Positions 51,460 through 60,570 of a DNA stretch of 64,000 nt are shown here, one piece after another. Source of the DNA: Chamaesiphon minutus PCC 6605 (GTDB lineage Bacteria; Cyanobacteriota; Cyanobacteriia; Cyanobacteriales; Chamaesiphonaceae). The translations under genes and the position numbers were made by a program. The stretch is taken from the NCBI RefSeq assembly GCF_000317145.1, contig NC_020053.1:332519-396518 (forward strand), given 5' to 3'. How positions within the stretch are numbered: position 1 is the first letter of the stretch; the number at the start of each line of letters is the position of its first letter. A model generated the notes under the pieces. That model was not told the DNA's origin, ran no database searches, and worked only from the letters and a program-made list of their open reading frames with translations.

Positions 51460-52889
51460 GGTTCTCCAGTACCTAATGTGCTAATTAAATGAGAATCGAG
51501 GCAGTACAAGAGAAAGAAAATAAAATAAATATGTCAAAACTGCTGACGAGGAGAGGAAAAGCAAGATAATGAAGAGAGGAAGAAATAGTAAGAAGAGCGG
51601 CGGGCAGGGCAAGTGGCAACAAAAAAGGAACTCAAGCTACTAACGGAGCTATTAGGAATAGAAGGAATGCGAGTAGAGTCGCAGCGACAATATGAAGGAA
51701 TAGGCATCATCTTACAGGTAGAAGCAATAAAGAAAGAAAGCAAATGCCATAGATGCGGAACGAAGAGTAGTAGCTTACATCAGAATAATAGATACATAGT
51801 AAAAGATTTGCCGTGGGGAGAGCAGCAAGTTCACCTAGAAATAAACAGAAGACAATTTAAATGTAAAAAATGTCAAAAACCATTTAGCGAACAACTAGAA
51901 TTTGTTAAAGGCAGAAGAACATATACTTCAAGACTAGCTAAAAAAATCCTAGCAGAAGCACTAGAAGGAGATATTCAGAGCGTAGCTAGAACAGGAGTAA
52001 TGACGACAGCAGAAATAGAGAGAATAATTGAAGACGCAGCAGCAGAGCTAAACGGAGAAAAGCCAACGGATTTAAGAAAACTGGGAATAGATGAAATAGC
52101 AATGGTAAAAGGACAAGGAAAATATTGTGCAGTATTAGTAGATATAGAGCGAGGAAAATTATTAGCAATAATCGAAAGCAGAAAGAGTGAAGAAATAGAG
52201 AAAATCCTGAAAGGATGGGGGACAGAGGTACTGGAAAGGATCGAAGAAGTCAGCATAGACTTATGGAAAGGGTATAAAAGCTTAGCGATAGAAGTGATGC
52301 CTAATGCTCAAGTAGTAGCAGACAGATTTCATGTAACAGCGCAAATAAATAGTGAGTTAGATAAGCTGAGAAAACAAGAAAAAAGAGCGATAGAGGCTAA
52401 ACTTAAATCCGCAAAGACATTAGAGCAAAAGAATGAATACACTCGGCAATTGGCAGTAATAAAATCGAGTAAATATGCGCTGCTAAAAAATGAAAAAGAG
52501 TTAAGAGAGGAGAAAGAACAAGAGAAGCTCAAGCAGGTTAGAGAAGAATTTGCCAACATTAGGGCAGCACATCTACTCAAAGAAAAATGGAGAGAGATAA
52601 TGGAAAAAACAACATCGTGGATGAGAGGACTATTGAAAATTAGACATTGGCTGGTAAGAGCCAAGCAGCATTTGCCAAATAGTTGTGGCACAATCTCGCG
52701 ATGGTTAACAGAGATAGTTGCTTACTTTGATGAGCGAACTACTAGTGGTGTAGTTGAGGGAATTAATAATAAGATTAAGCTCATCAAGCGTACTGCTTAT
52801 GGCTTCACTAATTTCAACAACTTCCGAAACAGATGCTTGCTAACTTGGAGATTCAATTATTGATTTAGCACATTAGGTACTGGAGAACC
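51460..52889 (+). mobile_element. ISL3-family insertion sequence, 1430 bp
   Basis: Perfect 25-bp terminal inverted repeats (outer end GGTTCTCCAGTACC) are flanked by the 8-bp duplication AGAATTGA (51452-51459 and 52890-52897). It contains one transposase gene. The perfect ends, intact duplication and intact gene mean a recent insertion. It splits a DUF2808 gene. Confidence 0.96.
51613..52863 (+). CDS. ISL3-family transposase
   Basis: 416 residues from GTG 51613. The N-terminal zinc finger CHRCG...CKKCQKP (C45, C48, C84, C87) and the DLPWGEQQVHLEINRRQFKC region are typical of ISL3. The DDE domain shows LRKLGIDEIAMVKGQGKY, then EVSIDLWKGY, VVADRFHV and the final glutamate in TSGVVEGINNKIKLIKRTAY. 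The codon use is AGA- and AAA-rich and AT-richer than its neighbours, consistent with recent arrival. The frame is complete, so the IS is probably mobile. Confidence 0.95.
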   Translation: MATKKELKLLTELLGIEGMRVESQRQYEGIGIILQVEAIKKESKCHRCGTKSSSLHQNNRYIVKDLPWGEQQVHLEINRRQFKCKKCQKPFSEQLEFVKGRRTYTSRLAKKILAEALEGDIQSVARTGVMTTAEIERIIEDAAAELNGEKPTDLRKLGIDEIAMVKGQGKYCAVLVDIERGKLLAIIESRKSEEIEKILKGWGTEVLERIEEVSIDLWKGYKSLAIEVMPNAQVVADRFHVTAQINSELDKLRKQEKRAIEAKLKSAKTLEQKNEYTRQLAVIKSSKYALLKNEKELREEKEQEKLKQVREEFANIRAAHLLKEKWREIMEKTTSWMRGLLKIRHWLVRAKQHLPNSCGTISRWLTEIVAYFDERTTSGVVEGINNKIKLIKRTAYGFTNFNNFRNRCLLTWRFNY

Positions 52890-52960
52890 AGAATTGATAA
52901 ATCGTAAGATTTTTGTCATTACTTTAACTTCTTACTCTATAACGACTATAAATACCCAAG

Positions 52961-52977
52961 ATGAAATCCAGATGAAA
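52961..52977 (-). promoter_or_regulatory. TTTCAT-N5-TTTCAT direct repeat upstream of the split DUF2808 gene
   Basis: Minus strand: TTTCATC, four bases, TTTCATC, then 18 bp to TATAGA. Nearly identical to the site of the intact paralogue. Confidence 0.65.
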
Positions 52978-53013
52978 TCACTTGTAGAAGCTACTTTTTA
53001 ATTTACACTCGTC

Positions 53014-53250
53014 TCAAGGTATAATGCTAGATCTAAAAGCGATCGCTATTTCTAGTTGAGAGAGAAAGCTCTCTAACATGACCTCCATTTTGCTATAGTC
53101 TTCCATCTGCTTTAATCTTTTATGTTCGTCCATAGCACTTTGACAAGCGACCGCAGCAGCACCAAGACGAACTATTTTTTGCTCGGCTGGAGTTAGATAG
53201 TCATATCTTTTTTGCTCTAATTCGCGGTAAATTTCTAAGCTTGTCGCCAT
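53014..53250 (-). CDS. Hypothetical protein, 78 aa
   Basis: A short helical, charged protein: LEIYRELEQKRYDYLTPAEQ near the start, a central alanine-rich helix (AAAVACQSAMDEHKRLKQ) and an amphipathic C-terminus. No signal peptide or motif. Family not recognised. It stands alone between the IS-split gene and the 57-residue gene. Confidence 0.5.
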   Translation of the reverse strand: MATSLEIYRELEQKRYDYLTPAEQKIVRLGAAAVACQSAMDEHKRLKQMEDYSKMEVMLESFLSQLEIAIAFRSSIIP

Positions 53251-53539
53251 TTAACGATCCATTTCAATAAAGTAGATCTATCTAAAATTATTCATTCAAC
53301 TCGCTCCCTGGATGAGGGGGTGCTAGTACCACCCTGCCCGTATATAAAATAAATACACCCCCCTCATTGACGAAGCGGTCAAACTCAATTAAACATATTT
53401 AGTCAAATCGAGCCATCTTGAATGTGAACTTTACGCTCGGTTTAAGTAGCGACTTTCGGTGTACGATCGATATGGAGAGGATCGAATAAATTCATCTATT
53501 CAAGAAGATAGCACTCACTTGACAGACAAAACTTCAATT

Positions 53540-53713
53540 TCAATATAAAGGATCGTCATAGGGAGGAATGGAATCGGTTTGTGCAACTAGCGATCGATCG
53601 ATAACCGATCGCTGACTATCTAATTTAGTCCCCAAACGCAATCCTAAAATTTTATTGGGGTTCTTAATTGGGAGCGAATTAGTCAAGATTGTTTTCGTGC
53701 AAGTTTTTTTCAT
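53540..53713 (-). CDS. Small protein, 57 aa, likely metal-regulated
   Basis: Minus-strand frame from ATG 53713: KKTCTKTILTNSLPIKNPNK at the start and TDSIPPYDDPLY at the end. No homologue is recognised and the ribosome-binding site is weak. Support comes from the TTTCAT-type site 47 bp upstream, followed 18 bp later by TAGTAT, the same layout as the other regulated genes. The rest of 53251-53954 shows only a hairpin at 53808-53828. Confidence 0.45.
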   Translation of the reverse strand: MKKTCTKTILTNSLPIKNPNKILGLRLGTKLDSQRSVIDRSLVAQTDSIPPYDDPLY

Positions 53714-53759
53714 TATTGCGATCTTCTGATTTGGATACTAATCACTATAAATGTTCATT

Positions 53760-53776
53760 ATGAAATTTAGATGAAA
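53760..53776 (-). promoter_or_regulatory. TTTCAT-N5-TTTCAT direct repeat upstream of the 57-aa gene
   Basis: Minus strand TTTCATC and TTTCATA, 11 bp apart, then 18 bp to TAGTAT. Member of the eight-site family. Confidence 0.6.
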
Positions 53777-53807
53777 TTTCAATCGATTAATAAATGTAAA
53801 ATACCTG

Positions 53808-53828
53808 AAGGGGTGTTTGTCACCCCTT
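53808..53828 (-). terminator. Hairpin after terC
   Basis: AAGGGGTG, five bases, CACCCCTT. It lies 130 bp after the terC stop on its transcribed strand. The T-run is poor, so termination is only likely. Confidence 0.4.
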
Positions 53829-53954
53829 AAATCATAGCTAGATATCGATCGTAGAAATCTAAGCCACGAACATAACAGTCAATCTCATGGTGATTTATCC
53901 TGATATATTGAGAAATCAATTGATATTATTATTTTATCGACAAAGTTGACGATC

Positions 53955-54638
53955 TCAATCGGGTAACTTTTCAGCTACATCTTTCCGTTGCGAAAATCCC
54001 CAAGCAAAAACAATACCGACGATCGCAACTACTAATATTTCAGGAATCTCTTGTTCGGGAAATACTGCTCTAACCAAAAGTTTGATGCCAACTAAACCAA
54101 CCGTAATATAACCAGCATCTTCTAAATAAGTATACTCATCTAGCCAGCGAATAAATAATCCTGCCATAAACCGGAGCACAATAATCCCGATTGTCGCACC
54201 GCTAATTACCAGCCATGTATCTGTAGATACAGCAATCGCAGAAGCGACACTATCTAGAGAAAAAGCTAAATCAGTAATCGCGATTGTTGGAATTGCTTGC
54301 CAAACATTAGTAAATTTCGAGCCATGAGGCTTACCATCTTCACCATCTTTAGAAGTAAAATACTGAAATACCAACCACAGTAAATAAGCAGCACCTAAAA
54401 CCTGAAATTGCCAGTAACGTACTACCCAGGTAGCGGCTAAAATCAAGATCATTCTGAGGATATAAGCGAGAATCAGACCGATATTTAATGCCTGACGGCG
54501 TAATTTATCATCAGCTAATCCTTGAGAAATCGAAGCTAGAGCGACGGCATTATCAGCAGATAATACTGATTCTAAAGCAACCAGTACTAGAAGCAATATT
54601 GATGTATTTAGATTAAAGCTTAATGGTAAATCGAGCAT
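53955..54638 (-). CDS. TerC-family integral membrane protein
   Basis: 227 residues with about seven membrane spans. The family signatures are present: LVALESVLSADNAVALASIS (acidic residues in the first helix) and AITDLAFSLDSVASAIAVST (second conserved acidic helix). TerC-type proteins are linked to metal ion export, manganese in particular, and to tellurite resistance. It follows the CusA-like gene on the same strand (65 bp), so it may be co-expressed with the efflux pump. Confidence 0.9.
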   Translation of the reverse strand: MLDLPLSFNLNTSILLLVLVALESVLSADNAVALASISQGLADDKLRRQALNIGLILAYILRMILILAATWVVRYWQFQVLGAAYLLWLVFQYFTSKDGEDGKPHGSKFTNVWQAIPTIAITDLAFSLDSVASAIAVSTDTWLVISGATIGIIVLRFMAGLFIRWLDEYTYLEDAGYITVGLVGIKLLVRAVFPEQEIPEILVVAIVGIVFAWGFSQRKDVAEKLPD

Positions 54639-54703
54639 TTTATCAATTGTATAATTTTAGAGATAAAGATATCGATCGAGAAATTGAAGCAGATCGATAT
54701 AGT

Positions 54704-57700
54704 TTACATGTGCATGAAAAATTGTTCTGCTTTCGGTTCTTCCACTTTTTTCGGGAATAAATGCTTCCCAAACTTGGCATATAGAGCGGGTAATACCAAT
54801 AACGTAATCGCCGTAGAAGTAAACAAACCACCAAATACAACGATCGATAGAGGCTGTAATAATTCCTGTCCCGATCCACCTTGGAATACCATCGGTGCTA
54901 AACCCAACCCTGAAGTTAAAGCTGTCATCAAGATCGCATTTAGTCGCTCCATCGAACCTTTGACAATGATGTCCTTCATAGGCATTCCTTCGGCGTATTT
55001 AGTATTGTAGTTATCTACTAGTAATAACCCGTTCCGAGTCGCCACCCCAAATAAGGATACAAATCCCACTAGAGACGCTATTGAAATTACACCACCCGTC
55101 AGAGCCACAGCAATTACCCCACCTACCAAAGCAATTGGTAAGTTAATCATAATCATTAGTGTTGATGGGATAGATTTAACAGAAAGATACATCAGGACGG
55201 TAATGGCAACAAACGCGATCGCGCCAAAAACTAAAATGTTTTTAGTGGCACGTTCTTCAGCTTCAAACTGACCTGCGTATTGAATAAAATATCCCGTCGG
55301 CAATTGAATGTTGCTTTTAACTTTAGCTTCGATCTCAGAAACGATCGAGCGGATATCGCGACCTTTGGCATTGGCTGATACGACGATTAAGCGCGAAACA
55401 TTTTCTCGATTGATGGTATTTGGCCCTTTCCCTTGCTCGATCTTAGCGATACTAGCTAACGGGATTTTTTGATTATTGGGAGTATCGATTAAGAGATTGC
55501 GAATAGTTTCTAGACTCTGCCGTGCTTCGGGTTTCAACCAGACAACCAAATCGAAAGATTGTTGATTTTCGAGCACTTTAGAAACGACCCTACCATTGAG
55601 GGCAGTTTCAATCGTCTCAGATAAATCCCCTACTGTATGCCCGTAACGACTGGCAGCATCGCGATCGAATTTAATTTGAATCTGCGGTACTGGCAATTGG
55701 GGTTCGAGTTGTAAATCGACGACACCATCGACTGTTGCCATTTGTTTTTCTACTTCTTGGCCGATTTTCCGTAACTCGGCTAAGTCAGAACCGAAAATTT
55801 TCACCGCGATCGAACTTCGCACCCCTGATAAAACTTCATCCATCCGATGTTGTAAAAATCCACCGATATTTGCGGCTGCACCTGGGATTTTCTCGAATGC
55901 TTTTCGCATTACTTTAAGCGATTCCTCCCGATCTTCCATCCCGATTTTACTTATTTCGACATCAACGTGAGCCAGATTCACACCTGCGGCATCAGAGTCA
56001 CCAGCGGCTCGTCCGGCGCGAGTTTGAATGAATGTAAACCGCTTATCATTTTTCAATGACTCTTCGACCACATGACCCGCTTTGGTGCTAACTTCGAGGG
56101 AAACAGTTGGGTAAGACAGTAATGTGTTTACCATCGTCTGTTCTTGAAACTCTGGTAAAAATGCTCTGCCAAATGAAGGAATGACTACAATTGATGCGAC
56201 GGTTAAAACTGTGGCAGTCCCCATGATTAATAGGGAATTTTTCATCGCGAAATTCAAGCACGCGTTATAAATTGCCTTGCAAAATCTCGCCAGCCACGGT
56301 TCTCGTTGTGATACCTTAGTAGCAGGTAGTAAAATCGCACACAAAGCCGGAGAAACGAGTAGAGATTCTAAACTAGAAACGACAACTACTGCTAAATAAG
56401 CAATTCCCATCGGCGTGAAAATCTTCCCTTCAATGCCTGGTAATGTAAAAATCGGCGAGAAAACAATAATCCCAATAATCGTCGCGCCCAAGAGCGAATC
56501 GCGAACTTCTTGAGAACCTTCAAAGATGATTTCTAGCGGGGTGAGTGGATTACCCTCAGCTTTATTTTCGCGCAAGCGACGATAGGTATTTTCACCATAA
56601 ACGATCGCATCATCGATCGCCGTCCCAATTGCGACCGCCAAGCCGCCTAATGTCATGGTATTCAAACCAACTCCCAACCATGACAGTACCAACATCCCAA
56701 ATAGTAATGTTAAGAAAAAGTCTAATAAACACACCGTCAGAATTCGCCAATTCAATAGAAATGGAATCAGAATAATCGCCGCGATGATACTGCCTTGAAT
56801 CAACGAAGAACGCACGTTATCGACGGAAGATTCGATATAACTATCTTGACGAAAAGTGGTCTTAACTTGAATATCTTTGGGCAAGCCAATTTTAAGTTCG
56901 GCGACCGCTTTTTCCACCGCACGGCTGACAGTTGGCGTATCGAAGCTGGGCTGCTTATTTACCATCACGATAATTGCTGGCTTACCATTAAAACTGCCAT
57001 CGCCGCGTTTTAATGCCGCACCAATTTGGACATCGGCAACATCTTGCAATCTGACGGGGGTGCCATTACGGGAGACAATCGTCGATTTTTGGAGATCTTC
57101 GATCGATTCGATCCTACCGATGCCCCGAATCAATTTCTCGGTATCGGGAGTAATAAAAAAGCCACCTGCGGCATTGACATTCGCTTTTCTAGTCGCTTGG
57201 GCAACTTGGTCTAGAGTAATATTAAAAGCTGCTAATTTAACCGGATCGACTAATACTTGAAACTGTCGCTCGTCGCCACCAAACACCAAAACTTGACTGA
57301 CTCCTGGCACGGCTAGGAGGCGATTTGTCACTTGCCAATCGACAATCCGCCGAGCTGCCATTAAGGAATTTGGACTAGCACTCTGCTCGCTATCGGCGAC
57401 GGTAAAAGCGTACTGCACCACCAACCCGACAGGAGAAGTGGTGGGAGACATTTGGGGCGGTTCGACTCCTGGCGGTAGTTTACTGACAGCTTGTTGCAGT
57501 CGCTCGGTAATCAGTTGCCGCGCCTGATAAATGTCAGTTGACCAACCAAAGACCGTCCGCACTACTGAAATTCCTGCCGCACTCGACGAACGCACGGCAG
57601 TGACTCCAGGCGTACCGTTAATCGCACTCTCGATCGGTAATGTTACTAGCGATTCTACTTCCTCTGGTGCGAGTCCGGGGGCTTCGGTTTGGATTTCCAC

Positions 57701-57838
57701 TTGCGGCGGCGCAAAAGCTGGCAACACATCCAGCGGCATCTGGGGAATGACATAAACCGTCCACAATGAGACGATAACAGCGGCTATTACGACCAGCCAG
57801 CGACGGTTAATTACCCACTGAACGATATTTCCGAGCAT
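54704..57838 (-). CDS. Heavy-metal RND efflux pump (CusA/CzcA-like)
   Basis: 1044 residues, the expected length. The N-terminus (IVQWVINRRWLVVIAAVIVS), the periplasmic loop start (MPLDVLPAFAPPQVEIQTEA), GRAFLPEFQEQTM, and the transmembrane region GLAVAIGTAIDDAIVYGENT with acidic proton-relay residues are all HME-RND hallmarks. The late motif GLLLVDNYNTKYAEGM is also typical. It exports Cu(I), Ag(I), Zn or Co using the proton gradient with CusB- and CusC-like partners, both present here. The exact metal is inferred as copper from the island. The frame is intact. Confidence 0.93.
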   Translation of the reverse strand: MLGNIVQWVINRRWLVVIAAVIVSLWTVYVIPQMPLDVLPAFAPPQVEIQTEAPGLAPEEVESLVTLPIESAINGTPGVTAVRSSSAAGISVVRTVFGWSTDIYQARQLITERLQQAVSKLPPGVEPPQMSPTTSPVGLVVQYAFTVADSEQSASPNSLMAARRIVDWQVTNRLLAVPGVSQVLVFGGDERQFQVLVDPVKLAAFNITLDQVAQATRKANVNAAGGFFITPDTEKLIRGIGRIESIEDLQKSTIVSRNGTPVRLQDVADVQIGAALKRGDGSFNGKPAIIVMVNKQPSFDTPTVSRAVEKAVAELKIGLPKDIQVKTTFRQDSYIESSVDNVRSSLIQGSIIAAIILIPFLLNWRILTVCLLDFFLTLLFGMLVLSWLGVGLNTMTLGGLAVAIGTAIDDAIVYGENTYRRLRENKAEGNPLTPLEIIFEGSQEVRDSLLGATIIGIIVFSPIFTLPGIEGKIFTPMGIAYLAVVVVSSLESLLVSPALCAILLPATKVSQREPWLARFCKAIYNACLNFAMKNSLLIMGTATVLTVASIVVIPSFGRAFLPEFQEQTMVNTLLSYPTVSLEVSTKAGHVVEESLKNDKRFTFIQTRAGRAAGDSDAAGVNLAHVDVEISKIGMEDREESLKVMRKAFEKIPGAAANIGGFLQHRMDEVLSGVRSSIAVKIFGSDLAELRKIGQEVEKQMATVDGVVDLQLEPQLPVPQIQIKFDRDAASRYGHTVGDLSETIETALNGRVVSKVLENQQSFDLVVWLKPEARQSLETIRNLLIDTPNNQKIPLASIAKIEQGKGPNTINRENVSRLIVVSANAKGRDIRSIVSEIEAKVKSNIQLPTGYFIQYAGQFEAEERATKNILVFGAIAFVAITVLMYLSVKSIPSTLMIMINLPIALVGGVIAVALTGGVISIASLVGFVSLFGVATRNGLLLVDNYNTKYAEGMPMKDIIVKGSMERLNAILMTALTSGLGLAPMVFQGGSGQELLQPLSIVVFGGLFTSTAITLLVLPALYAKFGKHLFPKKVEEPKAEQFFMHM

Positions 57839-57979
57839 TTTTAGTGTTAGATATGAGGATAAGTATCAGCGTAAAATTGCAATCATAACGACGATTGCAC
57901 TCAATACCACCAGCCACCGCTGTGCGATCGACCATTTAATTAGCGAACCGAGCGTAAAAATAATTAATAGTCAACGATC

Positions 57980-58240
57980 TTAATAAAACCAGCCGATATA
58001 GGGAGGTTCGGCATCATCATCATCTTCTGTCTCCTCGATAACGATCGGCCGATCTCGATCGGGATCTGACTCTGACATTGATAATTCATCGGCGGAAGTA
58101 GCTGGCACTCGTGCCTGTGAATCCATTGCAGCGGCTGCCATGCGATCGCGTTTGTTACCAAGCCACAAGGCACCACCGATAATAACGCCCAAGAATGGGA
58201 ATAAACCCCAAATTAGATTGACAGTAAGTGTTTGATTCAT
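57980..58240 (-). CDS. Small membrane protein resembling the CusB C-terminal tail, 86 aa
   Basis: One membrane span, LIWGLFPFLGVIIGGALWLG, then a basic KRDR and an acidic tail ending PPYIGWFY. The upstream CusB-like protein ends with a very similar block: YLIWGLVPVAGILGGSAWWL, then KKRSER and an acidic tail with YYPQIG. It thus looks like a free-standing copy of the CusB anchor. It sits between cusB and cusA on the same strand, as would a small accessory subunit of the pump. No published family is known to me. Confidence 0.6.
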   Translation of the reverse strand: MNQTLTVNLIWGLFPFLGVIIGGALWLGNKRDRMAAAAMDSQARVPATSADELSMSESDPDRDRPIVIEETEDDDDAEPPYIGWFY

Positions 58241-58364
58241 AACAGCAGGATGGGTTGTTCGCTGGGTTAATCGTTCGCCACAGCCACCAGCTAAGTTTCA
58301 GGTAATTTCGGTCGCACCTGTCTAGGTAAAACTTGGCAATCGATATCGATACCGTGCTAGCGAG

Positions 58365-60353
58365 TCAGCGATTCTCGTTCCGAGAGGCTTCGCCAACGTC
58401 TCGCGAAGTAGCACCGATCTGTGGATAGTAACTGGAGTTTGAATTATTATGCTGTTTGGGATCTGCCTCAATTGCGGGTATTTCCTCATTGGGCAGATAA
58501 TTCAGTTCGTCCTCTGGCTCGATAAAATCGGTTGAGCCAGTCGCGTTCCGTTCGCTTCTTTTCTTTAACCACCAAGCACTACCGCCCAGAATGCCCGCAA
58601 CAGGTACTAATCCCCAAATGAGATAAGTTGGTATTTGGTTTAGACTAACAGCTTCAGGTTTGGCTGCTGTTGTTGTTTTCTCCTCACTAGCTGGCTTCTT
58701 TTTTAAAGATTGGGCATAGAGTTGAGGCGCGCGTTTATTGACGACCAGATCGCCAGCAAATAGTCCGGTCTTGACTTCGACTAGATCGCCAACAGTTTGT
58801 CCGAGGGTGACGGTTGTGGGCTGATAGCTGTCGCCACTTTTGACATATACTAATTTCTCTTGGTCTGCTTCTACTACCGCACTAGCCGGAATTACGACGA
58901 CAGGGGTAGTAATTTGACTTGTCGCCAGCTTGATTTCAGCGAAAGTTCCGGCTTTGAGTAGCCCCTGGCTATTATCTAAGGTTGCTTGAACGGGAACTAC
59001 GCGGCTCTGTAAGTCCACGGCTGTCCCAATTCGCGAGATTTGACCTGAAAACACTTTATCCGTCATTCCAGGCACTTTCACAGTGACCTGCTGACCGATT
59101 TTTAATCGTCCTAAATCCCGCTGGTAGATATTTGCCGTTGCCAACACCTGGCGATCGTCGGTAATCGTCATTAACCTCGCACCAGCATCGGCGACAGACT
59201 GCCCGATCGTGATTTCGCGATCGGAGATCGTCCCATCGATTGGAGCGGTAATAGAGACAATGCCCTCAGCATTCGCCCGATTTCCTAGTTGTGCCAGTCG
59301 CCCCTGGTAACTAGCATCGCTGAGCCTGAGCTGAGTTTGCGCGGCGGTTACGGCAGAGTTCGCTCTTTGGAATTGCGCTTGGGCTTCGACTACCGATTTT
59401 TGGTTCATCGCTCTGGCCAATTGCCCTGTGGCTTCGGCTACCTGCTTTTCGGCATCCCGCAATTCTCGCAGGGGCAGATCTGTCTCAGCTTTTCGCAAAT
59501 CCGTTTCAGCTTGGGCTACTCCTGACTGACTTTGCGCCTTGACTAATGCAGTTCGCGCCTCGGCTAGTTTAGCCTGAGATTCCAACATCTGACGGCGTGC
59601 CAGTGCCCCACTCTTAACTAGTTCTACATCCTTTTGGTACCGTTCCTGGGCTAACTCTAGTTCGGTTCGAGCGGAGCTAATCTCAGCGGCAGCAATTTGT
59701 TGTTGACGCTGATAGCTATTTTTCGCCGCGCGGACGATGGAGCCACTTTTGACTAGTTGTTGTTCTCGCGCCAACCTAGATTGAGCCGCAGTTAATTGAC
59801 TCCGCGCCTGATTGGTTTCAGCGGTGGCGATTTCGACGATTTTTTGGTAGCTCTGTTGAGCGAGGTTGCGATCGGTTTGAGCTTGTTGGAGCAGAGCAAG
59901 AGCTGCCGATCGTTTTTCGAGGGAACTGGTTCGTAAGTCGTTGAGTTCGGGACTAGAGAGCGTCGCGAGGATTTGCCCTGCTTTGACTCTTGCCCCAGGC
60001 TGTACTAATAGTTGTACGAGTTTGCCCCGAATCGGTGCGGTGACTTCTACTTTTTTGCTGGGTAATAATTCGATTTGCCCAGTAGCAGAAATTTCGACAT
60101 TCAAGCTTTGTTTTTTGGCGGCGACTGTTTGCACGCCAATCTGTTGAGCGGTTGCACCATCGACCTGCACCTTGGTACTTTTCGTTCCTTCTTGAGAGCC
60201 AAATTCGTCACCATGCCCACCATGAGCGAGTGCTGATGGCGATACTAGCGAGATCCAGACGGGTAGTAATAGCCAGCTTAACCACCCCACTGCGCGGACG
60301 GCTGGAGTGAGATTTGACGATGAAGCTATGTGTGATTTGGTATTTATAGCCAT
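58365..60353 (-). CDS. Membrane fusion protein of the metal efflux pump (CusB/CzcB-like)
   Basis: 662 residues. A signal region (residues 19-43, ending SALAHGGHGDEF with a His-rich metal site) is followed by the HlyD barrel/lipoyl parts (GQIELLPSKKVEVTAPIRGK). A very long alpha-helical hairpin follows (about 140-340), longer than in typical CusB, then the beta-barrel (ITAPIDGTISDREITIGQSV) and membrane-proximal domain. Unusually, it ends with a transmembrane segment and an acidic tail, and the last residues (ATSRDVGEASRNENR) are encoded by a dispersed repeat. It links the CusA-like pump to the TolC-like pore. A TTTCAT-type site lies 50 bp upstream. Confidence 0.88.
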   Translation of the reverse strand: MAINTKSHIASSSNLTPAVRAVGWLSWLLLPVWISLVSPSALAHGGHGDEFGSQEGTKSTKVQVDGATAQQIGVQTVAAKKQSLNVEISATGQIELLPSKKVEVTAPIRGKLVQLLVQPGARVKAGQILATLSSPELNDLRTSSLEKRSAALALLQQAQTDRNLAQQSYQKIVEIATAETNQARSQLTAAQSRLAREQQLVKSGSIVRAAKNSYQRQQQIAAAEISSARTELELAQERYQKDVELVKSGALARRQMLESQAKLAEARTALVKAQSQSGVAQAETDLRKAETDLPLRELRDAEKQVAEATGQLARAMNQKSVVEAQAQFQRANSAVTAAQTQLRLSDASYQGRLAQLGNRANAEGIVSITAPIDGTISDREITIGQSVADAGARLMTITDDRQVLATANIYQRDLGRLKIGQQVTVKVPGMTDKVFSGQISRIGTAVDLQSRVVPVQATLDNSQGLLKAGTFAEIKLATSQITTPVVVIPASAVVEADQEKLVYVKSGDSYQPTTVTLGQTVGDLVEVKTGLFAGDLVVNKRAPQLYAQSLKKKPASEEKTTTAAKPEAVSLNQIPTYLIWGLVPVAGILGGSAWWLKKRSERNATGSTDFIEPEDELNYLPNEEIPAIEADPKQHNNSNSSYYPQIGATSRDVGEASRNENR

Positions 60354-60398
60354 AGTTGCTCAACTAAACGCCGATAGTTCCTAGTTTTACAGTGCTAG

Positions 60399-60415
60399 AT
60401 GAAAACCAGATGAAT
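60399..60415 (-). promoter_or_regulatory. TTTCAT-type direct repeat upstream of the cusB-like gene
   Basis: Minus strand ATTCATC and TTTCATC, 11 bp apart, in the 217-bp divergent gap between the membrane fusion and TolC-like genes, so it could control both. Confidence 0.6.
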
Positions 60416-60570
60416 TCATTTAAATTTCACGAACGGGTTTTAAACTGAGTATCTGACTGAGCCAATGGCAAGTTGTGACTAGTGCCTAATGTTGAAAGCA
60501 ATTCTTTAACACAGTCGCTGGAGCAAGAGCAGCTTCCGATCTAAATACCCGATCTCTTAGACAATCGAAC

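Larger units (their letters stand above)
50876..52919 (-). pseudogene. Second DUF2808 gene, split by an ISL3-type insertion sequence
   Basis: The original start is ATG 52919 (KILRFINSL). The frame is cut at the IS target and resumes at 51459 with LCRATTTSNTGNYLNVNNTD, then DGKFDPDNEWTMVRPSIQVH, which aligns with the intact DUF2808 gene at 49884. Joining across one copy of the 8-bp duplication restores one reading frame. The 3-prime half contains in-frame dispersed-repeat insertions (DSAEPTLSERDSAKPTLHTQ) and a repeat-encoded tail. A truncated product from ATG 51340 would lack the signal peptide. Confidence 0.85.
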
